NCBI GenBank assembly: GCA_963978905.1
Contig: OZ022260.1
Span: forward strand, 48,877,551 to 48,941,550
Direction of reading: 5' to 3'
DNA from: Trichostrongylus colubriformis
Lineage: Eukaryota; Nematoda; Chromadorea; Rhabditida; Trichostrongylidae
DNA length: 64,000 bases
The translations under genes and the position numbers were made by a program. The number at the start of each line of letters is the position of its first letter. The first letter of the stretch is position 1. The notes below the pieces were generated by a model, which was not told where the DNA came from, did no database searches, and worked only from the letters and a program-made list of their open reading frames with translations. Shown here piece by piece: positions 9,321-35,100 of this stretch.

Positions 9321-12300
9321 CTTTACCGCACCATCATTTCAAAAAGACACCAGCTTAATGTCAATAAAATGAAGAAAATCACACAGACCCGAAGCCTTCA
9401 TATGAGCGTTCTAGCCTGCACGAGCTAAAAATGCTAATGGGAATGTTAAAACGTTTTAACCTGGTTCGTTAGCAATTATACATCGACTATTGTGGCATTA
9501 CCTGAATTAACTTGTTTTCACTGCAACCGGTATGCGAAATCGTAATATAAGTTGGTGTACTAGACTATGCCAATCAGAAAATACCTATTCCAGTATTATT
9601 TTACGTGTTGCCGCAAAAGTATTGAACGCATGGCGGAGTCTTACCACAACCTACAATCAAGCAACAGTGATGAGCAGTGTAAAGACATACTCATCACTGG
9701 TGATTGATGGAGTACTTTATCATCATGAACTCGAATCCCTTTCTGGCTTGTGACTATTACATTGAGGTCACGGGCTCGCGAGGCTGACAGTTTCACCTTT
9801 AGGTTCTCCCATTTTGACTCAACATCCGTTACCAATGAAATAAAGTAACACTTACTGCTTAACATTTCTAGCACGTGTTTCTATGAAACTTTATACCTGT
9901 AGCTCTAATGACCAGCTGGAGTGGTCCAGGCTGAAGATATACCTCGTGATCGGTTTGCAATTCGCTTGCGTTTTCAAAGATACGGTTCGTGTCAATGAGA
10001 TTCTGTCATCCGCATTACTGAGTCACTGCTGAGGATCTTTCCACACCTACCATTACCTTCGGCCTTCGCTGCCAGGTTTTGCAATCTGTACATATAACGC
10101 TGGCGTTGAAGCAGAGTCGTTCTTGTTATTGGCGTTATAAGGTGCTGATGTCCGCTAGTAGAGACGTGACCAAATGCGTGACGTGATTTAGGTTCCCGCT
10201 GCATGGTGTCATACGAACCGCTGACGCAGGATACCAAACATGGTTTCTAAAATGTGGTGATCGTCCAGTCCGACTTTTCTTAGCTGCCGTGTGTGTGGTT
10301 AAAAAGTCATAGCTTCTCCTCGAAGAATTTCGGAGGAAGAACAATGTCAATGGTTCAGTGAATTCTACGCACTTCTCGGCCCACCTTCAACTTCATCAAG
10401 ACTCCATCATCTCCAACAGGCCCTGGTGCTCTCAGATCGAAAGCCGAATTACGATAGTCGCAATCCACCCGGGCTAGTGGAATGATAAAAACACTCCCCT
10501 TACAGTTGGTTGAAATATGAAATGTTAGCTGGTCTCTGCTATCCACGTTTGATGCCTATACGAAAGAAGCCCTCCGACAGAGGAGAGGGTACACTTACTT
10601 CCGATCGATAGCTAGTTGATTTTTATGTTTATTGTTAATTACGATGTTGAACAGATTTGAAAAAGCCTTTTGCGTTAATCAAAAATCTTGAATTCCTTGA
10701 CACAGGATCTCTACCACTTTGCGCAGATTCTCAGTTCTGCAAAAATGCAACTCTCACTACTACGATCGTTACTTGAGCATCGAATGCTCAGCGAGTGCAA
10801 TAATTCGTACCAACATCAGTAGCAACGGAATGTTTTCGTAACTATACTGCATGTGTCGCGTATGCGAGGAACGCTTCGAGGGATCCTGGGTGCTCCGACG
10901 CCTGTGTGGAATGCCGTCCCATCGACCTTTATGATCATCCCGCGGTCTAGCGGGAAGATGCGGCCGGCAACGGCTGGCATCATGGCCCTGGGAGTACTCT
11001 TCTTTTGTGTGATTTGTGGACGTGCGACTAATATTCTCTTCCGGCGACGAATCCCACAGAGCTTCGCCCCTTAAAACTATCACAGCGACATTAACTACAC
11101 TTACGGATTGACATGAGACTAGTTCGAGCGCCGTAGAGCTGACCTCCGAAAGGAGAACTGACGTGAGTTCGAACTTGTGTCTTGTTTTCGTGTAATAGTT
11201 CATTTGTATTTAGTTCACTTATAACATGTTACCAGCTTGTGTTCTCGCAATTTTCATGGTTGCAAGCCCTTAGTATTTTTCCGTTGCTTCGATTGCTGGT
11301 TTCGTTTCTTCGCTCATCGATATGCTCAGGATCTAAGTTATCGGGAATAGTTCAGTTTGAGTCCTCTTAGTTCATATAGTAGGCCATGTGGGGGTATAAT
11401 TGCCCGACGGATACCACCGATATGCAACAGCACGGTTCCGAATAGTGCGAGGTGTAGAGATATCAGAGAGTTGGCGCCTAAGAGTTGATGAGCGCACAGT
11501 TCTGCGTGTACTACACTGTGGAATTGTGTGATATAAGCTTCATCTATATCGGGTTAACAGTGGATCATTTCAGCATTTTAGAATTCTACGTGTGATCCTA
11601 GCAGTGCAGTACGATAGCTCACTTATGAAACTGATGTTGACACCAAAATTAATCGCGAGGATAATCAATACTTTTCCCAGCACTTTCCAATATTTATTTA
11701 TTTATTTATGCACGTGACTTACCTACTTATTAGGCATACGTACGTTTAGGAGCTCCATATATACAGTGGATCAACTAGAAGGTATAGAGAAATACGCCTT
11801 GGTTCTTAAAGTTTTGATTTTTGTTAGCTCTGATCAACACCGCTTTGCGCGAAAGTTGTTACAAGAATGTTAAGTTATAAGGAAGAGCTTCGGCCCTGGA
11901 AGGAGTCTTGGGCGCAGTGCATGCCTTTCGAGTGTATTTCCATACATCTTTGTTGAGAATTTCGTGTCCCTCAGGAGGTGTCCATGGTGGATGGTACTTC
12001 GGCCTGTTTATTGAAACTTGAGTTTCTCGCCCATACTTCATCAAACACTCAGCCTTGATTTATAATTCTGTGACTTCTTTGATCTTGGACGACCTTAATC
12101 AATTTTTTATCCATGAAATGTGTCCAAATGCAAGCTGGCACTTGACTATACTTCGTCGTACCCATAGCCAGTTTCACGGCGACCGAGAGGATGTAGTCGA
12201 AAATCACTTTGGGCTCATCATCTCCAATATTCAGTACTTCTTTAGTGTTTTGCGTAATGCTTTTCAGTGTTTTGCATAATGCTTCTTTAAATTTCCCTGC

Positions 12301-13743
12301 AGAGGCGATACCACTGTTTCCGAAGTGAGCGACATTATTTCGAACAAACAAGATACTTTTTTGCATTTTCGGACTTTTGATGAAGCAGGTGCTTGTTTGT
12401 TCTGCTCCTCTTTCTGATGTGCTTTGCTCCGCAGTTTAAGTGGTCGGTACTTTCACTAAGACTTGTAATTACGCTGACACATCCTGTGCTGCATAGTTCA
12501 TGTCAGCCATGGTATTTTCTAGTGCTGTCACAGTCCTGAAGAAAATACAGCCGGAAACGTCTCTCTTGCTGAACACAGAACACATGGTTTATAAGAAATT
12601 TTATCCGAGAAAGTCAATGCAATAAATGACTGATACTCTTTTATAAGGCCTCGATGCATAAGATTAGAATTTCCAGGAAACAAATATAAACGATACAAAC
12701 GAGCGACAAAACGAATTTCAAAATTTCGCAGATGAGATCGGCGAGCTGTTGCCGGGCAGCGGCGGAGGTGAAGGGGAAGGCGGGGATGGGACGCGGTGAC
12801 TGCGGGACCGGGGTCGAGTCGAACTGCCAACAACCGCTCGCGATCTCGTTCGACTACAGGAGCAGAATACATAAAGAAACAAGAAAATGAGGGACTCACA
12901 ATCTTCTATCAACGGTACGACAGCTATCTATGAAGTGGACCGATCTGCTATTATTTAGGTTCAAAAAAGAACTCTTTGAAAATAAATATGAACGACAGAC
13001 ACTTCGACGCTGTTCTGCTGAAGACCATGTTGAATCTCACGCGGCGGGGAAGTCGGTCGCTCTGAGCAGAACAGCGTCACGAAAACAACAGAATAATATG
13101 TGATGTGCAGTAAAGAGTGAGCTAATGGGTCGAATGTCCCGACAGATTCGAGGTTCTGTTCGAGTGACTCAGGCAACCTCTTGATTGAGTTGGATGTGGG
13201 CGTTGAAGCGCCGGAGGGGGTTCGTTGCTGAGCGAGGATGATGCAGCACAGGAAGAGAACTAAGCCAGTGGGGAGTTGGCTGTCTCCGCCATGAGAACCG
13301 CGTCAACCCAACACAGACACACGTATAAACGCTGACTGATTGACAGCATGGGAATAATTAACCGAATTGATATAAAGGGTATGGAGCGAGAACTGATGGG
13401 GGAGGCGACGGGAGGTAGTCCTCGCCATGGACAATCATCACACACGAAATGAAACGATACGAAACGATACGCGGGATGCCCTCTGGATTTCGACAAACTC
13501 CAGGGGCAGAACGGTGTAGGAATGTGTACACCTCGACTAGAGATAGAATAGAATAGATATAATGGAGCAAAGAAAAGTGAGTGGGAATGACATGGTAAGG
13601 AGCGGCGAGCATCTCCCTGAAAGTGGTGGTCGGAGCTACGACGGCTCGACGGCGTAGTCGACGAACGAGCGAAGTGCACGATTCCTCGGCATCAGTGAAC
13701 GTAGCAGCACCTGTAGACACACCATGGCAGCACATTAAGTAAC
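9321..13743. other. Gene-poor interval downstream of junctophilin
   Basis: No frame here shows a recognisable domain or a splice-consistent exon chain. Several open frames exist (for example minus 12049-12366 and plus 10853-11074) but none has supporting features. The part next to 13744 should hold the junctophilin 3' untranslated region. I could not place a convincing AATAAA signal on the minus strand. Confidence 0.4.
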
Positions 13744-26991
<13,248 letters not shown>

Positions 26992-27010
26992 CTCCCATTG
27001 GAAGTTGGAC

Positions 27011-28952
27011 ACCGATCGATACGATCGATAGGCGAAGGGCGACGCCGATCAATGAATCGAGAAATCGATATGTAGATAGTCTCTCCCCGAAAAGACAATC
27101 AACGATCGATATCTGCGTACCGGCGGAAGTCTCGGTGGTTTACCTGAAAGAATAGCTGTAGATTTGTAGATTTGATAAACTTGGAAATAATTCGCAATAA
27201 AATGATTAGCTATCGACAAACGAGGGGGGGGGGGGGCAGACTCGAGCTCGAGACAAGCCCTTGGCCGATAGATCAATAAACTCGGAGCAGAAGATTACAA
27301 CGCACAATATGATGGCTGAGGAGCGGAGTGCTGGAAGGGGAAGAGAGGGGAAGTGAAGGAAAAAAAAGAGACGAAGCCTCGAGTGGGAGGAAGACGGATG
27401 TTTATTCCATTGACATTCCACTGATACCGACGACGATGCACCACCGAAAAATCTTCGCAGACTCAGGATGTGGGGGGGGGGGGACAAAACCCTGCCATTG
27501 GAAAGTGTCATGGAATCAGTCTGGTTACGTACCTCGCCTGGTAGTTTCTCTGTTGAGCGGAAGGGAAGAATCGATACGAAAACAACGCAACGTATGATCA
27601 TCTAAGTCATTAAACGTGACTCATTTGAGCAAATGAAACAGAGAGGGGAATTAGTGAACTGTGGAAGCCTGTAACTATAATGTGAGTCATGGTCAGGAGT
27701 CAAATACTGAGCAAATAATGGGCTAGAGATACATTTTCTCAAAGATGAACTTCCTATGTTGCGTGAAATCGTGACGTCATAATGACCCTGAAAAGTGCTG
27801 CCAATCTCTCTGTCCATGTAGGCTCCCCACGATGTTTTTGGGCCTTTTCAAAGTGAACGAGATAGAAGCAAAAACTCAAAAAAAACCATGAGGTATGAAT
27901 TAGAGAGGTGGGGGTGGAATGAACTGATGAAGCCTGGTAGTGTCTCTCAACCCTCAAAATCAAAGAGAAAGTGTTAAATTCACAAAGCAAACTAAAGACT
28001 ATGTAAAAAGAAAACGATAGGAAAAAACTCCGAAATGCAATTATAATAAAGTACAAGACACGGCAAGAACTATGGAAAACGACTAATCTTTAAAAAAATT
28101 CCCAGTTGGAGATGAATTGCGAAGTTCACTTCCCATAGTGACGAACTCCTTCATTTTAATAACCGCACTGATCGCTCTTTGCAACCAGTTACGTAGGAAT
28201 CTGACAACGGCGCTGCCGGGCGCAGAGGCCGGCTGGCAGCTCTTCTGCGCCGGTGTATGTGTGTGTGTCAGCTGTTCGTTCGCCAACTCCCTCGAAGTTG
28301 CTGCTACTGCTGCTCACTGGTTGCTTTGTCGATCCCTCAAACCAAGCCATGTTTATTACAAGGCATGGAAAATTTGAAACGATACCGAACTCAAAGTGTG
28401 AGAAATCGGCAGGTAGTAAGTCGCCAGAACTCAATGATGGTTACGCAGAATGCGTGAAGTTGTTCGGGTGATGCTCATTGCCTTGTGGAAAGAAAGTACA
28501 GCGCCATTCGCTACCTTCTATCATTTTAAACGGAGCTCAAACATCGATATAGGAGCCGTGGGATAATTGCAGGCATTCCGTACGACTTGATGACTTCATC
28601 CTCCTCTCCAAAGATCACTTTCACCAGCGAAAGCGATTCTGAGAGGCTGCATCGTCATTGAAGTCATACAAACGTAATTATTTCATTACGTGCAAAATGA
28701 TGTAGAGCTATTGATGGGCGATTTTTAGCAGGTTAAATGGCTAAAGAGAGAAGATTTACTTTCGTTGCAGTAGAGCGGGTTTTCCGAGTGGGAGGCGTTA
28801 GTTGAGAGAGGAGAAGGGCACCCAGAGAGAGTGGGCAAAAAGAGCTTGGCGTCGGTGGAGAGTGCCGAGAGACGGAGGTGACTGAATGGAGCAAGCCGCG
28901 CTAGAATAACACAATTTCGTCGACGACAACGCCACGAAGTGAAGCCACGGGG
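27011..28952. other. 5' flank of junctophilin, likely promoter region
   Basis: Non-coding sequence upstream of the junctophilin start, with two poly-G tracts (27224-27236, 27472-27483) and several imperfect ATCGAT repeats at 27018-27115. No exon or repeat family is recognised. The promoter must lie here or further upstream, but I see no defined element. Confidence 0.35.
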
Positions 28953-29342
28953 GTGCTCTTCAGAAGCGCGAGCACTGAGCAGCCGTCTGATCACCGCGCG
29001 GACAACCGCCATGCACCGTCGACCGTGCCAGGAAGGTGGACGCGTGGCGATGGATATGATGAGTTTTTCAAAAACGACAACGACCATGATGAATGGGCAG
29101 AGGAGGACACAGCTGAGTGGATGTCCGTGGGTGCCGTTGCAACAGTTTGGACACAATCCTTCGAAACAGAAATGGACGGCCAAAGGAGCAGCCGTAGCGC
29201 TCATGGAGGCGACAGCAGCTATTGCGAGGGTGCACTACATTACGGCGATTATGATTACGAGATGGAGCTTCACGGCGATTCAGCTGCTCTTACTCACCAC
29301 ACCTGCTCAGAGGTCGATGTTAAATCGAATCCACTAGAATGA
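28953..29342 (+). CDS. Hypothetical protein, acidic, tyrosine-rich
   Basis: A 129-codon plus-strand frame with protein-like composition: GYDEFFKNDNDHDEWAEED, then a glycine/serine-rich stretch, then YCEGALHYGDYDYEMELHGD, ending SEVDVKSNPLE and a TGA at 29340-29342. I do not recognise it. The ATG at 28953 is not clearly a real start, and the frame could be one exon of a longer gene or a pseudogene. A second frame overlaps it out of phase over most of its length. It lies divergently upstream of junctophilin. It is kept because the codon pattern looks more like coding DNA than the surroundings do. Confidence 0.3.
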   Translation: MLFRSASTEQPSDHRADNRHAPSTVPGRWTRGDGYDEFFKNDNDHDEWAEEDTAEWMSVGAVATVWTQSFETEMDGQRSSRSAHGGDSSYCEGALHYGDYDYEMELHGDSAALTHHTCSEVDVKSNPLE

Positions 29343-32175
29343 GCTAAACCAACGGGAAAGCTCGCTGAATCACCACCTCCTACACTTGATGATGCTGGCT
29401 CATTTTGGTGATCTCTGAATATCCTTCTAGAGATGGATTACTAGCAAGGATTCGCTGGTTATTCCAGACAGAACACTTTGAATGCGAATGTTTTAATCCT
29501 GTTGATGATGATTGCGAGGCAGTAGGTATGTATCTGTAGGATGGGATTGCTTGCAGCTTAAAAATTAGTGATTTTCAGATAGGGGAGAAAAAGGTGCAAA
29601 TAAAAACGGGTAACACTGGACGAGGAAAAAATTGAACGCTCCGTTTTGAAGATGAACTGGAGGTAGCAAAAATGTGAATGAATCAGAAAAGAAGCCGCTT
29701 CTGATTTCTTCGAAGCTCATCTTATCGCCAGACCTATGCAGGGTCTAGACGGGCGCATATAACTCACTACATCAACGATGTTAGTGAAATCAAAGGCTCA
29801 GCAATTAATTAGGCTACTGACGGCTCTACCATCCTTCCTATTTGGATTTTTCCTGGAAAACAACCAATTGTTCGAAATGTCTGCAGTTTTCTAAATTTCT
29901 TCTCCTTTTGAAACTTAGTTATCAAAAATTGCTTTCGTTATCACATCCCCGAAATCATTCAAGCACTGCGTGTCCAGCTAAGGAACATGGGATGATCGAT
30001 TCGAAGGTTTTCCGAAGGAGAAGGGAAAGTGCAAGAAACTCGAGAGCCCATGCGCGTGAAATGAAGCACACGCTTGCTACGTCAGTTATCACCGGAAGAG
30101 AAATTCTTTTCGCACGTCCACGGCCGTTGCCGATTTGTGGCCGTAAGTGCACTCCGCATTCCCGTACTCAAAAGCAAGTGGCGAATCGAAATGAGAAGAG
30201 ACTTGCCGTACTCGATAGTCACCATCTTAATGTTGTCCGAGCTTTTTCCTCGTTGTTGTCATTCAACGAAGCATGTCAACTGAGAATTCTGCTCGTTCTC
30301 TCAAAAAGGACATGGACTGGAATAATCCATTTGAAACGCACTCTTTGATGAAACTGAATCGTCGGGATCGATGGAATCCGGAAATTCCGGGCTGTCTCTG
30401 CAACACACCACAATACACAGCCACGACGACGACGATGAGACTAAAAGACCGCAAAGATCTGCCCCGATGACTTGATTGCATATTAGGCCTCTACGCGCCG
30501 CACGACTTCACCCCCCACAAGGACCACCGCCGAAAAAAAATGTCCAAGAAATGAGTAGAACAAAGTGAAGGGCAAGGGGAATGAAGCAAGGCAAGAGTGA
30601 TAGCAAACGAGAGCTAGAGATTGAGGGAGGGAGAGCTTGTCTGCGGGACTCTCGCTAGCTCACAATAAACAAAATCGATGAGGCTCGCTGGGCGGCCTCC
30701 TCGCTCTGGCTATATGCTACAACACCTGCGAGATAGCCTAGAGAGAGCACGGATAGCTGCGACTGAATGAGGGAAGCTCAGTGCGGGAGGGCAGATCAGC
30801 CCCATTGGACAGCACGTCCGGGATGAGAGCATCCGTGGCCTAGCAAGTGCTCGTGACACACAATACCTGCACAAAGCATGACCAGCGATTAGGATCACGG
30901 CGATGACGATCTACTGATGATCCCAGAGATATGATATCCATACCTGGCACATTTCCGTGAATGGGCACTAGCCAAGCCGGCAGCTGACCTTACGTACTGA
31001 ACACAAACTTCTTCACCAACTTCAAATACTTTGTATTTGCGCATGATGGTTCTCCCAAGGAATTCACGGCGAAGTATAAATACAACATGGATTTTAGGTA
31101 AATGCAGTTAAATCCACGTCGTAGCACAATCAAAACAAGCTTGTGAGCTAGTGAAGGTGGGAGCAGGGTCAAGCAAGGTTGGGACATCCCCAAGAAGAGC
31201 CCATATTTTGGATCGGGAAGAGAGGATGTTCGTAGTTGGGGAAAAAGTCCTCTTAACAACCTACCAGCTTCTGCAGATTCTGGGGCGCGATGTCGCTAGG
31301 TCAGAATTAGAACTAATACCTAGAAATTTTACTTAGTAGTTTTACTTGACTTATCGACTGGCGACCTTGCCTAAGGCCACCGTCTAACTTCGCAACATTG
31401 CAACTCGGCAGCGTCACAATTTCGCAAACGATTCTGCAACCCGGAGATTTTGTGATGCCGTAACCCCACATGCAGAGCTGCGACACCTCAAAATAGCGAG
31501 ATCTGAAGGCGACCTTCAAGAGCCTTTTTAGTAAGCCCAAATCAGTGACAGAAGAGGGTGGGGAGCGGGCGCCGCCTTCTACCCTTTGGTTGGCCCTTCT
31601 GGGAAGACGATAAGGAGAAATTACAGTGAGCTAGGGGGATATAGATTCTACCCAATCCATGCAGAGGAAAACCTCTGCGTGGATGAACCACTTTGTCCCC
31701 ATTCCGTGTCAACCTAGCAACAGAAACGTACGAAATTCCAGTGAGCTTCACATTGATAAGTGCCTCGTTCCGGAAATCCCTCCTCGGATAGCGTTCATAC
31801 ATCATGCAATCCCTGGCGCATACTTGTCCAATTTTAACCTAATTCATCATCTGTCAGAAGCCTGGGCTTTGCCTGCCATGGTGCCAAAACTTTGGTACGC
31901 GTTAGCACGGTACCTCTTTTCTTAAAATCATACTTCATCCTCCATCCTCCCGCAACCCTCACAAAACTGTAACCTTGCTTTGAAGTGTTCCCCGATGAAA
32001 AAATCTCATAAAACTCGTTTCCAATGGATATTTCCTACTATTCGAAGCAATACACAGATGTTTCTCGTTATGAACCAGTAGGATGCTGTTTGAGAAACGC
32101 TGAGAACCTTGGAGAATGCTAGGCAAACATGTATTAATGTGACGAATATTTATACAGAAATAGGAGATCCATAGA
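29343..32175. other. Intergenic, one weak open frame
   Basis: Between the hypothetical frame and the taxilin stop. A 65-codon plus frame at 30273-30470 (MSTENSARSLKKDMDWNNPF onwards) looks somewhat protein-like but has no recognised motif, and its upstream context does not confirm a start. The segment from 31380 to 31510 is rich in TTCGCAAC-type motifs. Nothing else was recognised. Confidence 0.35.
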
Positions 32176-35100
32176 TCATTGAGAAGTTGAGCGCTCATCT
32201 TCTCCTGGTGTAGATATCGGGGCATCGGCTTGTGCAGAAGGCGCGGCAGAAGGTGATTCTGATGTCGCCGTGGACTGCCGAAAGCTGAGAGCTCGACACA
32301 GTTGTTCCAGTTGAGTGAGCTTCTTCTCCTGAATCACGGCGTTCTCTTCGAGTTCCTTTTTCGCCATGGTCAATACCAGAACATTCCTGAACAGAATCCG
32401 TTTGAAAGTTGATAGAATTGCACTTGTCACATATCGCTTACTTAGATGCTTCCTCATATCTCTGCTTCCATTTGAAGGCATCCGTTTCAACTTTTTTGAA
32501 ATTCGAATTCACCTGAAAAAAGCAATCACAAAGAATTTTTACTTATATGCTAGCCGCCCTTTGAAATTTTTAGAAATTCTGTGGAAAAAATATGAACCGC
32601 CCTTCTCCAACGACATAATCAACATTCAGTGACGCCAAAAATAGGGGTTGTGAACCTTGCGCATTACTCGTATTTATGAGAAAAGTAGATTTTTCTTTAC
32701 TTTCCTATAACTCCCTTGAATACCAGATGATCCTCACGTGACTGTCATTCACCCGTAGACAACCACATTCTGTACTTAGCAATTCGCTGGACAACCGACC
32801 CCCGGATCTTGAGAGGAAGCTTTGTATCACGCTTTACATCGGACAGGAATTACTGCGGCTGCCTGCCGAGTTTTCGACGGCGCTCCTCCCACATTTCCAC
32901 CCACGCAACGAAACAATGTGGACAAGCTGCATGCTTCATCAGACAGCTTGTTAGAAAGCCATCGATTTGCCGATGGAAAGGGACTTTTCAAGAAAAACTT
33001 GAAAATATTCACGTTGGAAATGTTTTCAAGTGATTCCGACTGATGGAATGACAGGTGTTAAAGAGGGGAACCCAACTATAACGAACTTCAGCTCTCCTTA
33101 ATGCAGCCAATTACCAGCTAGTTAGTGCTGAGTTCAGAGATCTCAGTTGTTCCCGATAAATTGTGCGTGCATTTGCGCGAACTTCATCAAGATGTTGAGG
33201 CAGTGCAATGTTTAAGAGGCGGCGGGAAAGGAGTACAGGGGACCTTAGACATGTCCAAAGAGTGAGCGCAATCCATTCACTATGAAATCAAATCAATCGT
33301 GAGACGACTGGATGAATGGCAGACTGACACAATAATAATGACTCAGGGAAAGGGGCACAAAGGGGATGAGAAGCTCAGTAAGAGGAAAAGACGGGGTTCT
33401 TCGTGCATTTCAAACCTGAACACTTCGGAGCTGCTAAGCGATTCAAATATTACGCGCATCAGAACGATTCAAACCCCTACTTAACAACTTCCTATGGCAT
33501 TTACCAATGGTATGCATGGGCAAGGACCCGTACTGCGTCATGGCGGTTGGTTCGTTCGGGTGCTAAGGTGAGTCAGCCAGTGACCAAACCGACCATTCAA
33601 CGTAGCTGAGAGCAGTGGTGGCAACCACATGATCTTAATCTATATCGCTCGCCTCTCCCCAATTGGCCTATTTTGTCGGATTCCGTCGCCATGCGCATGC
33701 ATGAGCTGAAGTGAGGGCACATATCAAAGCCCATGCCGAACCCAAGCAGCAGGACGAGACTGAATTCAAGCACTTAGAGCGTTTTCACAGATTCTTCTTC
33801 AGCGGCTACTTTCTAAAGCTTCTGTTTTCAGTATTCAACGTGACCGCGGACCAGAAACTGTCGTGGGTATCGATCAGATCGAGAACTTTCTGAATGTTCA
33901 AAGGGAAAAGAGTGCTGACCGGCATATTAAAAAACAAGTTTTGAGGCCTTTTTCAAAAAAACCGCACCTTGACCTGAGATGTTATGTGAAACCTGCACCG
34001 TAACTATGTCTAGGGCGACTCTCTACCACTTTATTAGTGATTACGAGTACGATCTATTCAAAAGCGAATCCAATTACTGATAGGCCAGGGCGACTCACCG
34101 TATCAAAAAAAAATCCCGGAGCTACTGGACTCTCTCACAATATGTGCCTTCCACCGACGCAAGTTGCACATATATTTGACGGCGCCCATCAAATACAATG
34201 TAGTGGTAGCGTCAACAAAATGAATACTCGTTGAACACAGTGAACTTAAAGACACCAGAAGGGGGTAATTTTGGCTTACGGTAGAACAGACGTAGTGTGG
34301 ACGAGTTTAAGTGGCCGCCATTGCACAAACTCGCCAATTTGACGCCTTGGAATGGTGCCAAAAGAAGATGTTTCTATGATAAATTTGTTTTTTCCTTTAC
34401 TTTTTACTTTGTTCTTTCTTATATTGTTAATAGATGTACTTACATGAACGCTAATGTAGTTGGCAATGGCCACTCCACTGCGCTGGGAGTCAGGTGCTAC
34501 AACTAACGTTGGCCCACGGCCCGTCTCCTACAGAGGACAACTCTGAATGGATGCACTGATGCGAATGGGATGCGAATACACACCGCAGCGTCGCGCTTTT
34601 GAGTCCGGGTTTTTTCGCCTATTATCGCTTCTAACCTTGAGTGTTCATTACAAAATGCTCATTTCTTTGCATCTTCCTCTTGTTTCGGACCCCATTCCGG
34701 TTCCTTTAAATATTCTACGAATGACGTCTCAGACTACACTCTTTATTCAGTGCTATAGCAACAATCTGCTTTGCTCCATTTCATAGATAGGGGGATTGAA
34801 TTTCCGCCTGTTTAGATGTTCATTTTTACAGCGAACTTTTTTTCTAAGACCAGCAGTGATAGACTTTTCGAAAGAGCTTTTTGCTACTCTACAATAAAGT
34901 GCGCACATATTTTTATTTTTTGCACGACTAGATTTTGCTCTAGATGGAGGGTTCTGGAATATCATTCTCACAAGGCGTAAGAGAGCGTTGGCAACACACG
35001 CATGGCAAAAGCTACCAAAAATATTTGGAAATTAGCGCCGCGTAGAATAGGACAACGAGGATGCGAAGATTGATCGAAACTTGACCACACGTTTAATAGG

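Noticed and set aside
10769..11203. 144-codon minus frame and overlapping plus frames
   Set aside because: Composition and overlaps look like chance open frames. No domain or splice-consistent partners were seen.
11859..12366. Two adjacent minus frames (61 and 105 codons) that look mildly protein-like
   Set aside because: No recognisable family and no joining splice sites found. They may be an old transposon fragment, but this cannot be supported.
29842..30470. 168-codon and 65-codon overlapping plus frames
   Set aside because: Two different frames are open over the same DNA, neither has a known motif, and no exon chain could be built.
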